Of a stretch of DNA of 64,000 nucleotides, positions 47,041 through 60,317 are shown piece after piece. The notes beneath the pieces are model-generated. The model was given only the letters and a program-made list of their open reading frames with translations, did no database searches and had not been told where the DNA came from. The position numbers and the translations under genes were made by a program. Position 1 is the stretch's first letter. Each line of letters opens with the position of its first letter. Origin of the DNA: Siphonodentalium dalli (lineage: Eukaryota; Mollusca; Scaphopoda; Gadilida; Siphonodentaliidae); the NCBI GenBank assembly GCA_032622095.1, contig CP136063.1, positions 31,498,987 to 31,562,986 on the forward strand, written 5' to 3'.

Positions 47041-47841
47041 CCCATATAAAAATGTACCTGGGTAAATCCACCCAGGTTTTTAGGGCCGAAACCCAGGTAT
47101 AAATCTATCTACCAAGACATCCACCAACATCAAGACCCCCTGAAACCTGGGTTTTACCATGATTTACCCACCTGAAACAGGATAAAAAACCCTGGTATGG
47201 ATAAACCTGGGTGTAATTACCCAGGTGACCACACCCAGGTGTACCCTACCTGGGTGTTTCCCACCCAGGTGTTTCCTACCTGGGTGTTTCCCCACCCAGG
47301 TGTACCATGGTGTTATTCACCCAGGTGTACCCTGATGTTTCCTACCTGGGTGTTTCCCACCCAGGTTACCTTGGTGTTATTCACCCAGGTGTACCCTGGA
47401 GTTTCCTACCTGGGTGTTTCCCACGCAGGTGTACATAGGTGTTATTCACCCAGGTGTCCCCTGATGTTTCATGTTTCATACCTGGGTGTTTCCCACCAGG
47501 TGTACCTTGGTGTTATTCACCCAGGTGTACCATGATGTTTCCTACCTGGGTGTTCCCCACCCAGGTGTACCTTGATGTTTCCAACCCAGGTGTACCTTGG
47601 TGTTTTCTTACCCAGGTGGATTTCCCATTGAGATGCCCCTGGGTTAGAAAACCCCAAGGTACACCCAGATAAGGAAACACCAAGGTACACCTGGACAGGA
47701 AAACACCAAGGTACACCTGGGTAAGAAAACACCAAGGTACACCTGGGTAAGAAAACACCAAGGTACAACTGGGTGGGAAACACCAAGGTACACATGGGTA
47801 GGAAACACCAAGGAACACCTGGGTGAATAACACCACTGAGT
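47041..47841. repeat. CACCCAGGTG minisatellite (copy B)
   Basis: Counterpart of 14582-15382, with the same 25+40-bp higher-order units and inversion near 47,635. Differences are concentrated around 47,570-47,600, where one unit reads CTTGATGTTTCCAACCCAGG instead of the CTTGGTGTTTTCTTACGCCGG of copy A. Confidence 0.85.
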
Positions 47842-47849
47842 GGGGATAC

Positions 47850-49800
47850 CAAAGTGCAGCAATACAAGTTTATTCAAGGACAAGAAACTAACTAAAGATA
47901 AAATACATATATAGAAACACATGTAATATATAAATATATAAACTCATTAAACTGCATGGGTTAAAACTTACTGACAACAAGAGTTGGGTTAAAATTTTGA
48001 TTAAAAAACACTTGCAAATCCCTCTTCATACATGTATATGGTATGTTAGGCAAGTTACATGTACATGTAGTTGCAATGTATACCGGTACATGACATACCG
48101 GTGGACACAAAAATCATTATTTTAGTTCCAATGTCATTTACCAGAATACATGTACATGTTGTACCTTGCAACTACATCTACAGGGAGGTAGTTTTGTCTC
48201 ATTGAAACTTTCTCCCTTTGAATGACATAAACTAATGTCAGTATACACATGAGCCATGATGTGAAATACACACCAAAATTATTTCTTAGTCTGAGGGCAT
48301 GTTTCCTGTCATTATCTTACTGCTTACAAATATAGATTTGTAATAGTGTGCTGTAATGCTCCAGAAATAGTCATATTTTGTCCTGGTTCATAAGAACACA
48401 TTATTTCTTAGTGTTAGAAGGACATGTTGTCTGTTATTATTTGACTCATAAACCCCCAAATGTACATGTAAACAGAACATTTGGGAAAGAGACACACCAT
48501 CTTTTTTTTTATATCAGTAGCAATTGATCAGATAGCAAAATATGCTATAAAAAATAGATTTCAGATGGTAGAGATTAAACAATCACATTAATTGCACCAA
48601 CTCGAAACAGTTAACATACCCTGCAGAATCCAGACTATGATCAAGGAGGGTGTCACACACACCCCCACCCCGCTTTGGTATGCGATATTCAGGCCATTTT
48701 CAGGTGGTATGCTATATACATACCCAATGTTATCTGGTACCAGGATTTCACAGTAATATAACCGGCATTCATGATTCAGCAAAAAGGCTAGTATGCAGAT
48801 ATAATACCGGTAGCAGAAAATTATACAAATTTTGAGTATTTTCCAGCCTAAACAGACCCAAGTGATATATTTTTATCTAATTCAGTCTAATACCTCTTGA
48901 TATGTTGATGTTTTGGATACTATTTCAGCAAATGTGAGAAAACTGTGAACTTGTATTCAGTATTCATGGGTGGTAGGGGGGTAACACCCGCATAAAGGCC
49001 ACTCACAATTGAATACACCAGTATGGAAGGTGTCACCACCCCCAATACCAGTTAATGTAAAAGGTTGAATCATGCGTACCAGTTACAAGTAAGAAAATAT
49101 TGAATGAAAAGTAATATTACACTAATAATATAGTTTTCATATACATGTACTAGTATTTGCTGAAGTTGTATCCATAACTTCTACATATACTATAGATAAT
49201 AGACTGAATTACATCATAAATGTCATTTGGGCTGGTAAATAGTAAAACAAAATTAATTTTGTGCCAGAAAATCTGCGAACCGGCATTTTTGTTGAATCCT
49301 GAATACCGGTTAAACTGTGCAAATGAATCCCGACTACCAAATTAGCAGAGGGGTATGAATCATGCGTACCGCCTGAAAATTGTACTTAAATGTTTTCAAT
49401 TTACTTCATTTACAAGTACATGCACCTGCACATGTAGCTGATTCACCTAACAATGTTTTCATCTTTAAATATGTGAGATCCAACCGGAAATCATTTGAGT
49501 ACTGTGCATAAGTCCGAGAGTCTGATAACCTGGGTATTTAATAGTCCCAATGTTTGGTTATTATACAGTGTATATTGTCTCAAAATGTGTAATCTCAATG
49601 CCCAGTTTATAGCGAGGCAGTCAGGTCACAAAATATATTACCCAAAGCATCAGTACATGTATGCATAAACTATCAATTGCATAAATATTGCATTAATTTG
49701 TGTACATTTGTATGGGCAATACATGTTATGTCATGAGTAATTTATTTTGTATGAGGGTAATACTATTACCATACTTGTACATTTGTATATAACTAAATTA
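47850..49800. other. Gene-free repeat-rich interval (copy B)
   Basis: Counterpart of 15390-17340; AT-rich with TACATGTA and ACCGGTA motifs. No gene recognised. Confidence 0.4.
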
Positions 49801-50264
49801 ATTCTTTCAAACCCGGGTACCATGAATTGAACCGTTGGACCATTTGAACCCTCAAACTATTGAACTTCCTGACAATCGAACTACTAGTAATGAACACTCT
49901 GACTAACGCACTGTACATGATTGAGTTAATGGTTATGTGACCTCAGGAATTGGTCCAAGTAATTTTTCTGATTTACTAGTAAATGTCATTCAAATTGTTC
50001 CAATTGTATCGACCTACCGATTTTTTTTTTCATCCAAATTGCAATGAAGGACTACACACGTACCAGTACACGTAAATGTACCAAGACGGTCCAAGAGGCC
50101 CCCATTTACAATGAGAGGCCGCAATAATAATAGTCTCCCAAGTTGTAATCTTCAGGCCCAGTTTATAGCGACAGTTACATGTAGGTAACATACTAGTAGT
50201 AGACACCCAATTATACACAAAATATCTTCCCCAAAGCATCTATCAGTACATCTACATGCCCAGG

Positions 50265-50354
50265 CCCCTGGGGAAAAAAAACTGAAATACCAATATAGAC
50301 TATACCAGTCGCTGGTATAGTCTATATTGGTATTATTGTATTTTTCTCCAGGGG
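50265..50354. repeat. 90-bp foldback with perfect 23-bp stem (copy B)
   Basis: Same as 17817-17906; the stem is unchanged between the copies. Confidence 0.75.
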
Positions 50355-50478
50355 CTTGTGAAGTTGTGAGTAGATATATTCATAAAATATCAATTGGATA
50401 AAACATGCATTGTGTACATGCACATGTACATGTGTATATCGACAATACATGTTACATGTAAGTCTCAAGTAAATAACT

Positions 50479-50703
50479 TTGTACGACAGTAGTTGATACT
50501 CTCAACCCGGGTAACACTGAACCTTTGGACTATTGAACCCTCAAACTATTAAACTTCTTGACAATCGAACCCATCGGACTACTAGTAACGAACACTCGGA
50601 CTAACGCACTATCATTCAATCATCATAAATATGATTGAGGTACATGTAATAATGTACACGATTGAGGTAATGGTTCTGTGGCCCTATGAATTGGTCCAAG
50701 CTA
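50479..50703. repeat. 225-bp segment retained only in copy B
   Basis: This segment (CTCAACCCGGGTAACACTGA to GAATTGGTCCAAGC) is a diverged repeat of 49,805-49,970 and completes the second unit of the local tandem duplication. Copy A lacks it at 18,027, so the absence in A is best read as a deletion. Confidence 0.75.
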
Positions 50704-51465
50704 TATTTCTGCTTTAAATGTCAATCAAATTGTCCCCATTATATGGACTTATCGATTTTTGGTTTTCATGAATTGCATCCAAAAAGCCAAATTACACTGA
50801 GGAACTATACACATGTAAATGTATTAAAAGCCCTCCATTTGCAACGAGAGGCTGCAAATGAGTAAGGCAGTGATGCAGTGTGCAACTGCACCAATTCTAT
50901 AATCTACCCACAAAGTGACATATAATGGTCTATCCCTAAATAGAACATATGGTACATGTACGTCATGGTAAGTACTGTAAAAAATTATCTGGTGAAAGGC
51001 TGTCATGAGAAAAATTAATGTGGTGTACCACGGTTGAAACACTGCAGTAATTCACTTGGTTACAGCCGTTAACAAAAATATTATTGCAGTAAGATTTAAT
51101 ACCAGCGGATACTGCATTAGTGTTTAAATGGCTTGGGTTGTTCATAGTTGAATAATCGACAATAAAAAATCAAGTCGGAGTAGACTAATCGACCCATTTC
51201 CATGGAAAACTTCCAATTTGCTATGTGGTTATTGAGTTAAAATCAATGAGAGATAACTGTAGTTCCCATTTTGTGTGGGACGTACTGATTCATTGTATTG
51301 GGATACACTGTGACTATCAATGATACACGTATCATATCATGTGTATTGTGATACAGGAAATCAAGTAATATTTTAAGATGGGAATGTGTTAACTTGAGCA
51401 AAACCTGTAATTTCCAAAGTTTAAATGCCTATTATGTGTATTAACTCATATAGCTAAATAATAAT

Positions 51466-52325
51466 GGTGCTCAATCAGATTTGAATGTCCCCATATAATC
51501 AGATTCCAACAACAACAACAACAACATTTAAAAAAATGCTGCTTCATTTATCAGAATCGATTAATTGCCCAAAAATAATGCTAACCACTGTCAACTACAT
51601 GTATAGTATAAAATTGCCCGATACGTGATATTTATCAACATGTTGTTCGATGAAGTTTGGCCTTATTATCAACACAAAGCCTCTTGATTTTAGAGTTATC
51701 CATTTCATCCCCAATTTGGTCTGAGACTGTCGGCTCATGAAATTTTTCTGGGCCACTAATAAGTCTCGATTGTGAAAATTATTAAGATTTCAAAAATCAA
51801 TATCTAATAAATCTGAGCTTTGATACATGTAGGTGGGTTCATCGAATTGATTCAAATAATTTTTACCCCGGAATCCATATACATGTACATAGTAATTGAG
51901 GGGCATCTTTAAACTGTATTTTAATTTAAAGATGCATAATCCGATTAAGGGCCCCCTCAATTACTATTTATTTGGACTTGAAGGTTAAAAAATATCTGGT
52001 TCAAGTCGTGGAACCCACCTATCAAAACTCAGAGTTATGGATATCAATTTTTGAAATATACTATTTATACGATCAAGTATTATTAGTGGCCCAGAAAACA
52101 GTCGACGAGCCGACGGTCTCAGACCAAATTTCAGATGAAGATCGATAACTCTAAAATCAAGAGGCTTTCTGTTAATAAGGCCAATTTTTTTAGAACAACA
52201 TGTTGATAAATAGCACATGTTGGGCAATTTTATACTATAGTTGACAGTGGTCAGCATTTCTAAATATGTTGTTGTTGGAATCTGATTATATGGGGATCAT
52301 CGAACCAGATTTAGTACCTTTAAAA
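51466..52325. mobile_element. 0.86-kb foldback element, complete
   Basis: Two arms of about 0.4 kb are inverted copies: CCCCATATAATCAGATTCCA (51,490) against TGGAATCTGATTATATGGGG (52,278), and CCTCTTGATTTTAGAGTTAT (51,680) against ATAACTCTAAAATCAAGAGG (52,146). The centre (51,893-51,960) forms another hairpin with GAGGGGCATCTTTAAA and its partner. A shorter relative lies at 56265-56560. Only its left arm is in copy A. Confidence 0.85.
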
Positions 52326-52329
52326 TGAA

Positions 52330-55040
52330 CTGTATCCAGTTATAAACATGTTAAACCAGATAATTAATTAGAGCATGCAGTCCCTGTTGACATGCGGTAT
52401 CCGCTGGTAATCTTACCACAGTAATATTTGTTAACTGTGATAACCAAGTTAATTGTTTTTTACCACAAAAATTCTGAATTCTATCTAGACATTTTGAAAC
52501 AATAAAAAAATTCTCTGCTGTGGTTACAATGTCAACTTTAAAAAAAAATCATATAAACGTCGCATGAAAAATACAGCCTAACCGTAAATGTGAGGTGGAC
52601 CACGGTCTGTGGCGATATAACTGACTGCGGTTGATCGCATGAACACGCTTGAATACTGCGATAATACCCGGTGGTCAACCTTTAAAGGCGAGTTGATCAA
52701 TTAAAGCATAGCTGTAATTTTCATGTACGCTCTATGGACTTTGTTGGGAAAGAGAATATAGCTGTCCGACAATGGATGATATTTCCCCACCTCAGCAGGA
52801 GTCGATTACAGAAAAATATACCAAACATACTGGTAGTCCGTTAACCATGATAAGCTAAGTTAGAAATTTTCCAATCGAAACCTCATAATAAAAAAATATA
52901 AATTCAGTTCTCAATTTTCGAACACTTCTATGAAATTGTTCAAAATTATTGTTAAAAGATGCCCATTCGATTTGACACTGTAAATACACCCCTGTTCAAG
53001 TGGTCCTGCTAATGTGCTATGACGCGGTTGGGTCCTGCTGAATTGCTATGATGCTGTTCGGGCAAAGACTTGCCAAAGATGCTGTTAACAAAAAAGTACC
53101 GTTATATTTTTTTAATTTGTCCTAATTAAATTACCCCACCCCAGCAACAAGATTGACCACCGGTATTTGACTGTTCAACCACATTCAATTACAATGCCGC
53201 TGACCGCTGCAATGCCTCATAGTATTTACGGTATTTAGATTAATCGACAACACCGCTGTTACAAACAGTACTGTCTTACAGCGCCCATATTTTCTTCTTG
53301 AAAGTATATTGGCAGTTCAATAACATATCGACAAACAAAACTATTGAACATTTCCATGCAAACATGAATTTTAAATGTACATGTACTAGTACCAGCATAT
53401 ATTGTATACTAGTATCAACTAGGGCTGTAATGATCTTGAATGATGAATCCATGCATTGTATTGCTTTTTACACATGTACTATCAAACTATGGTATAAATG
53501 ACTGCGGTTGATCGATTTGTTATGGATTGCGGTACTAAATACTAGTTGTCAACCTCGATAAGGCGGGTCGATTAATTAGGGCACAGCTGATTCGTTTGGA
53601 AAGAGAACATAGCTGTCCGGCTAAATGGATAATATTGTCCCACCAAAGCAGGCCTCCATTACAGAGAAATACACCAAACAAACTGTTAGTCTGATCATAC
53701 TCTGATCAGTTACGTTAGAATGAATAAATTAAGTTTATTATATAAATTTTCGAATATTTCAAAGAGCCTGTAATTATAATTGCTTAAAGATTTCCCATTC
53801 AATTTGACACTGTAAATCTACTGTAATGGTTCAGGTTTTCCAAACCGAATATGGCGCCTCTCAAGCTAAGGTGATGTTTCATTTGAGAGAGTCCTATGTT
53901 TATATAGGATGGAACAATGAACAGAGATCCTGAGAGATGCAAGCCAAATAATGGATTTATGCCGTAATGTGGTTAAGGCCTGATGGCATATATGTACATG
54001 TAGTGTTGAAACAACTAGGGATTTCATAGTGTTTTAGAGAGAAGAGGGTAATCCAAGTGGTTATATCACTTGTCCTCCAATCCCTTTTGTCATAAATCAA
54101 TTTATGAACATATAAGTTACATGTATGTTTAAACCATAGTCAACATAAATGCTACATGTACTTTTATATGCTCATTTGGAATTTCATTTGGGTGTTATTT
54201 AATTATGTTTATCTTAGGTAACTATGATGGCTGCACTGCTAAATTTGGACACATTTGATGTCATTTATTGTCCATCACTCCATCTAAAAGCCGAACACAA
54301 CCAATAACAGATCACAAATACAACTACTAGTACATGTAATTGTCAGTGGGCTTCTAAAAGGTTGTACCTGCCATTTTGGAGCGAAACTTTTTATTGCATT
54401 CTCGGAATCTATGGTTACCGTTCCCGAGATAACTTGTCAAAATTTCAGGTATAAATGCCATTTTTCAATGTTTTTCAGGGAAATTTGTGTTGTAAAATAT
54501 GTACGGTACCTGGGTTCTCCATAAAAAATATTTGTCATTTATGAATGTTGTATATTTTATATTCGAAACCATTCCCGATAAGATAATTCTGATGAGATTG
54601 TTTTGTAGAAGAATGGCCTGAGGGCGTATCTTCCTTATCCTGGGTGACAGAGACTAACGAAGATGCGGCAATCATCAAAATTAATATGTTGTATACATGT
54701 ACATGTTGACAAGATTTTTTATTTTTTTTACTTTTAAAAGTGTCATATAACATCATAAAATCATGTTTTCTCATCAACTAGATGATAAGTGAAAATGAAA
54801 GTGTACATGTATCTAGTATAACGTTCTGTGTTATTATGCAAAGATATTGGCATTATACCAATCTATTTTCAGATATGATTAGTTTTTTGTTAATCCTGAA
54901 CAGTTTGATTTTCCTGAGGCAAAACCTTGTATAAGCCCACCAAGTTGGCACCAACCATATAAAAGTTGATTTGCATGAATACAGATACATTGTAGTTATG
55001 TTTAAGAATACAATGTAGCCTCTTGTGAAGTGTTGTGCAT
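52330..55040. other. Gene-free interval with an old direct duplication
   Basis: No gene recognised. About 52,610-52,850 and 53,500-53,720 are diverged direct repeats sharing ACTGCGGTTGATCG, AGAGAA.ATAGCTGTCCG, ATTACAGA.AAATA.ACCAAACA and, further on, TTTGACACTGTAAAT (52,970 and 53,808). The unit is thus about 0.85 kb. Confidence 0.5.
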
Positions 55041-55044
55041 TTTG

Positions 55045-55534
55045 GGTCACTAATAAGATCTTTATTCACATACAGTATACAGGTATAACCACCAACTTGC
55101 AATTTTTATAATTAATTAATTTATATTTAATAAATATAAATGATATATCCACTACTTGTTGTCGGTTTGGTAAAATAAATTGGCAATGCAGATGCAGGGC
55201 CCAAAATACTAGTAGAATTAATTTTGCAAGAATCGAATGACGAATCAAGTTAGTCATTAAGCACTGAAAATGGAAAAGTTTCGCGAGAATCATTACAAAA
55301 ATCGTTTCGGGCTTATATTTTGGCGAGAATCCAAATCTAGATTCCTGTAAATATTCTCGCAAATTACCCTGGATTCTCGTGAAAAAGTATGTATACATGT
55401 AGTTTCTCGCAAAATCAGATGAGATACCGGTATATGCTACAGATGCATATTGTGCACAATGTTGATCCAGGGAAGAAATTTGACATGCTTGTATTTGGAT
55501 ATACAAACATGCATTAAAGATCTTATTAGTGACC
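55045..55534. mobile_element. 490-bp TIR element
   Basis: The perfect 20-bp terminal inverted repeat GGTCACTAATAAGATCTTTA is found at both ends. The interior is AT-rich and contains TTCTCGC-rich phrases (55,270-55,420). A minus-strand open frame inside has no recognisable family. The target duplication is not obvious. Confidence 0.7.
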
Positions 55535-55616
55535 TTAAACTACATATAAACATGTTCACTGGACTTCACGTGGAACTAGTTAAACATGTGCGCATGTCTA
55601 AAAAAACATTTTCTTA

Positions 55617-56198
55617 AGGTCGATCCACACCGGATGCGAGCGCATGATTATAACGGCCATTTTCTGTCATCTGTAGCAGTTCAAACTTCAAAGCGCGCAA
55701 TTTTTATATTCACACTGCAAGCGACAGAATCGCTGATCATGATTCGATCACAGCAGTGATTTTATGCTTCGTTGATTTCTCGCTTTGTGGCAAACAAGCG
55801 GGATAATTAGGCCGCTGTCAATTAGGATATTTCATGCATGAAATACCTTCTAATTGAAGGCGACACATTGCATTTGTCATCGCGATAACAAAGATGGTGG
55901 GGGACTTTACTAGTAGCAACATGATGATAACTGAAGTGCAAGGATAAATGAGAAGAGAAAATTCATGGCAAGAGCTCGACGTAATAACAGGATCATCTGG
56001 TTAATTTTTTATCCCAATTTACATTTATTCCAAGCTCGTGAAGTCACTTTGCACACAATTTGCCCCCCTCCCCCGGAATTGTACCGGAATAGAATTAAAT
56101 TCAATTAAACGCAAATGCTATGATAATTTAATAAGCTGCTACGGACGACAGAAAACGGACATAAAAATCGCACGCTCGTGGCCGGTGTGGATTGACCC
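55617..56198. mobile_element. 582-bp PIF/Harbinger-like MITE
   Basis: The ends AGGTCGATCCACACCGGATG and, inverted, GGGTCAATCCACACCGGCCA agree over about 27 bp. TTA flanks both ends (55614-55616 and 56199-56201), the 3-bp target typical of PIF/Harbinger elements. The interior holds no transposase; the family assignment rests on the target only. Confidence 0.65.
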
Positions 56199-56264
56199 TT
56201 ACTTGAACTTGTCTTCGGTTGACCATTGTGTTTCACTTTTTCATACACCCATCATAAATGATAG

Positions 56265-56560
56265 AGCATCTTTAAAGGTACTCAATCCGATCAGACGCTC
56301 CTAAATTACTATTTATTTGGCTTCGGGGATATAAATATTTGATTCCGAGTCAAGGAACCCCCTTATAAAAAGCTCAGAGTGAACAGATATAGATTTATGA
56401 AATTTGTTAATTTCTCGAGATGTGGCCCGGCCAGAAAACATGTGGTCAAACAGACAAATTGCTCTAAAATCAAGTGGTTATTACAGTTACTACCACTTGA
56501 TTTTAGAGTTATCCATCTTCATCCGCAATCTGATTAGATTGAGTACCTTTAGATATAAAT
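56265..56560. mobile_element. Short foldback related to the one at 51.5-52.3 kb
   Basis: Outer inverted ends GCATCTTTAAAGGTACTCAATC and GATTGAGTACCTTTAGA frame the element; an inner hairpin (CTCTAAAATCAAGTGGT against ACCACTTGATTTTAGAG) lies at about 56,462-56,508. The left half matches 51,940-52,060 (AATTACTATTTATTTGG; GGAACCC.CCTAT.AAAA). Confidence 0.75.
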
Positions 56561-56564
56561 GTAA

Positions 56565-57985
56565 ATTACTAAATAACTTGTAAAAAAGACCAATTGGGTC
56601 CATCTTCAATTTGGAATGGAAGTGAAGTACACGCTAACAGTCAAACCATTATAACATGAAGTTTTAACTTCATTGTAAACTTCATTGTAATGTGCACAGC
56701 ATACATCATCCAGAGGATACAGTACATGTGGATCCTCTTTCCATTTTATGGAATCAAAGTGCTGTCAAAATCTTTGAACTTTCCATATGCTGTATGAATA
56801 TACATGTACATGTACTAGTAGTTTTATGTTGAGTCCAGCGTTCATCTGTCCCATTATTTTGAATGTTCAGTATCATAGGTTGGGGTGTTCCAACTTGATG
56901 CAATTGCGTAAGTACTGCTACATGTGGGCATACCTCTTGGCTTTCGGGTAAATGTGACGTCTCAGAATCTTGCCAACTGCATGCAGTAATACATACTATT
57001 CATTGACAATGTGTTTTAATTTGCAATTTTGACGACTACTTCAAGGCTAGAACTTGATATAATTTTGTTGTATTGTTGACATCTGTTGTCAACGGCCGGG
57101 AATATGTATATGGTTTCACTGCAGGATCCTGGCAGATGTAGTAGCACACATGATGTTGGGCCCTACCGATACGTTAGTGACATATCACTGCCAAATGATC
57201 TCAGTTAATGCACAGTACCAGTTGAACTGAATTTACATACATGTACCGTACAACATAACATTGTCACAATATTCTTCTTCTGTTCCAACCGCTGCAGCAA
57301 TTTGCGTAATGTCAAACCTCGATGCTGGGAGCCAAAAGTCTCTGCCATGAAGACAATATAATTTTAAAACAGTATACATATACTCTTCCAGACACTCTTA
57401 ATTCTTTGTTGTGGTGATGCGAAGGATCATCGCTTTAAAGTTTCCAACTTCCAAGTCGATTGGCTAATTAATACTAATTTATACACTAATACAGTACAGT
57501 TGTAGTCCTAGAGTACATGTACTAGTACTGATCTGAAGCCTGTAGATCAAACTTCTCAGTTGCATATCAGTAATGAATGACCCAGTGGTTTTCATTCGTG
57601 CCATAATAGCAATTGAGTACCGGTACTGCCACTGGTACTGTCATATTCAGTCCATTTCCTGGTCCTCAAATTGGAAATATAAATAATTTTGACAAGACTT
57701 TTCTTTCGATATTATGCGAACATCCATATGAATAAAATCGTTGAATCTTGTATTTAATTCACAATATATCCGATTTGTATCTAGTCGATCATTTTCTGTT
57801 GTCAATCCATGTTAATTTGCGACAAAATTACCATAAAATACACGCTAACTATTTTGCGCTCATTTCATGTTGGAAGAATATATTTAGTTTGCCGAACGAA
57901 ACGAAACGAAATCTTAAAGATTACAAACTGTAATTCTATGCCCTATTAATTTTCTGTTCATTTAGGGTCTAATATAATATAGCTC
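56565..57985. other. Gene-free interval
   Basis: AT-rich with many TACATGTA motifs; no gene recognised. Confidence 0.35.
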
Positions 57986-58048
57986 CCGACTGATTTTAAG
58001 TCACTCAACTTGTAAGCAATGTCAATGCGAAAAATTGTCCGTGTAGAC

Positions 58049-59640
58049 ACCAGGCAAGATGGCGTCCAATATGGCCGCCGTTTTTTTCCAGTCGAGTCCC
58101 TAAGTCAATTCGATGCATATTATAGTGAAAACATCTTGTCTTGTGTATACAAATGTATATAATTGTGTGAAGCTAAGATGTATTGCCACATTTAAAGGCA
58201 AAATTGCCGCCAAAATGGCTGCCGGAAATTTTGACGTTTTTACACTAATATCTTGTAGATTAGTTTCTGCTCTATGGAATTGGTTCTGAATAAGGACTTT
58301 ATTTTGTATTTTTCAAGTTAATGATCATCGAGCAATGAATCGTGCCATTCATTTGGGTCCCAGCCCCTTCAGAGCCCTCAAAAATTCGATTTTACAGAAC
58401 GCGGAAAGAAATTTGTCATTTTGTCTCAAAATGGCGGCCAATATATGGAAAACGGTGAATTTTTCCATAGCATGCCAATTAATCGCTTACGAGCTATGGC
58501 TGATGCATCTTAGTTAATTGTTATTAGTGTAACTACTGACATTACAAGAACAAATCTGATTTTTCTATCACAAGCTTGACATCGAAATCGTCAAAAATAA
58601 CAACCATGAGGTGAATATGTGGTCACGGGTAAGGTGCGGTAGAGGGGTAATGTCACAAGAGCTATACTCGACCATCACCACATAATTTGCAGTCACGTTA
58701 TATTCAACTAATTAACGGGTCTTTTTTCTGGTGGTTTATAGAATACCAAAATGGGTGGAACATCTTGATATATATGTCAAATTGCACATACGGGTGGAAT
58801 GGAGTCGATTTGAGATTATAGATGCGCGCCCTACGAGTATACCATTTATTAAGGTCAAGGGCGACATTACCCTGCTACCGTGAGGTGCATAGGTATGGAG
58901 GGAGTTACTCTATAGGCCTATGATAACACCATGAGCATATATAACAATTAGTAACTCACTGTATACATATTCACTTCATATTTGTCCGCATACAAATGTC
59001 AGTATTTAATATATGTAAGATCGAATAGTCCATATTATTACCTAATCACAACTTGTAAGCGATTACCTAGCATGATGTGGCAATATTTGCCTCTTTTAAA
59101 AAAAATTGTTGCCATTTTTGCAGCCAGTTTGGGACAAAGTGACAATTTTGATTAAATTGAGTTAAAATATTTATAGGTAATGGTATGCCTCAGTTACGTT
59201 GCACAGTTCTGTTCATTTCTTGTTGAACAATGAATAGAATCACAATGGTGATTTTTGGTGAAATTTTATACCACGTTCTGTAAACAATTTAATATTTGAG
59301 GGACCGGAAGGGCTGGTACCACAATAATGTCATATTTTATTGCTTCAATGATCAGTTAACATGAAAAATAACAATAATAATAATAATAATAGTCCCAACT
59401 ATGAACCAGTCACATACATAATTAACTTATCTAGAATATAGGTGGGAGAAAACATAAAATTTTCCACTTCCAGCTGCCATTTTGGCGGCCATTTTGGAAG
59501 GAGCAATTTTGCCCTAAAATGTGGTATTGTAACTTCACAAAAAATATATACATTTGTATACATATGACAACATGTTCTCACTTTAATTTGCATCAAACTG
59601 GCTCTAAGTGACTCGTAAGAAAAACGGTGGATCTACACCT
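58049..59640. mobile_element. 1.6-kb foldback element
   Basis: The left arm (about 58,049-58,450) and the right arm (about 59,060-59,640) are diverged inverted copies. Landmarks: GTGTATACAAATGTATATAA / ATATACATTTGTATACATATG, TGTGAAGCTAAGAT, GGCAAAATTGCCGCCAAAATGG. The middle, about 0.6 kb, is unrelated. A (TAA)n microsatellite lies in the right arm at about 59,371-59,391. A solo arm occurs at 26100-26690. Confidence 0.65.
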
Positions 59641-59717
59641 GGTATTAATTAATTAATTAATGTAATGATAATCCAAACTATACATGTGACATATGTTGTT
59701 GTAATTTAAGGTTTGAG

Positions 59718-60217
59718 CACCAAGGCTTGATCGAAAATACATATTCAAGTTCGCTCATGATGGTAACTTTTTCCCCATAATGGACAGTAAAACACCCCGG
59801 TATATCATCAGATGGATAAACACCTGGGTATACCATGAGATGGAGAAACACCTGGGTAAATCCCTACCAAATGGATAAGACACCCAAGGCTTGGTCGAAA
59901 ATACATATTCAAGTTCGCTCCTGTTGGTAACTTTTTCCCCATAATGGACAGTAAAACACCCCGGTATATCATCAGATGGATAAACACCTGGGTATATCAT
60001 GAGATGGAGAAACACCTGGGTAAATCCCTACCAACTGGATAAGACACCCGGGTAAATCTCGATATTGGTTTTATATACCTGGATTAACCCCGGTATAATG
60101 ACTTTTTAATTGGGGTTTACCTGGGTAGAATATTATTTTACCCTGTTTAACCGGGGTTTACCATGGATTAAACCGGATAAACCCCCAGTTTTACCCGGGT
60201 ACATTTTTATATGGGCA
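59718..60217. repeat. Two 163-bp tandem units plus CCGGGTA-type terminus
   Basis: CAAGGCTTG.TCGAAAATACAT recurs at about 59,722 and 59,885, each unit containing CACCCCGGTATATCATCAGA and AAACACCTGGGTAAATCCCT. The following part is rich in CCGGGTTTACC-type words and ends in ACCCGGGTACATTTTTATAT, the inverse of the left edge of the minisatellites at 14582 and 47041, so these belong to one family of CCTGGGTA elements. Confidence 0.75.
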
Positions 60218-60317
60218 CGATGGGCATAGTTTAGATCAATTTAGAGCAGTCATATATTTGTTTAATAGTGTGGCGCTCCAGAGGTCTAAGATAAGATAGT
60301 ATTCCAAGAATAATGGT

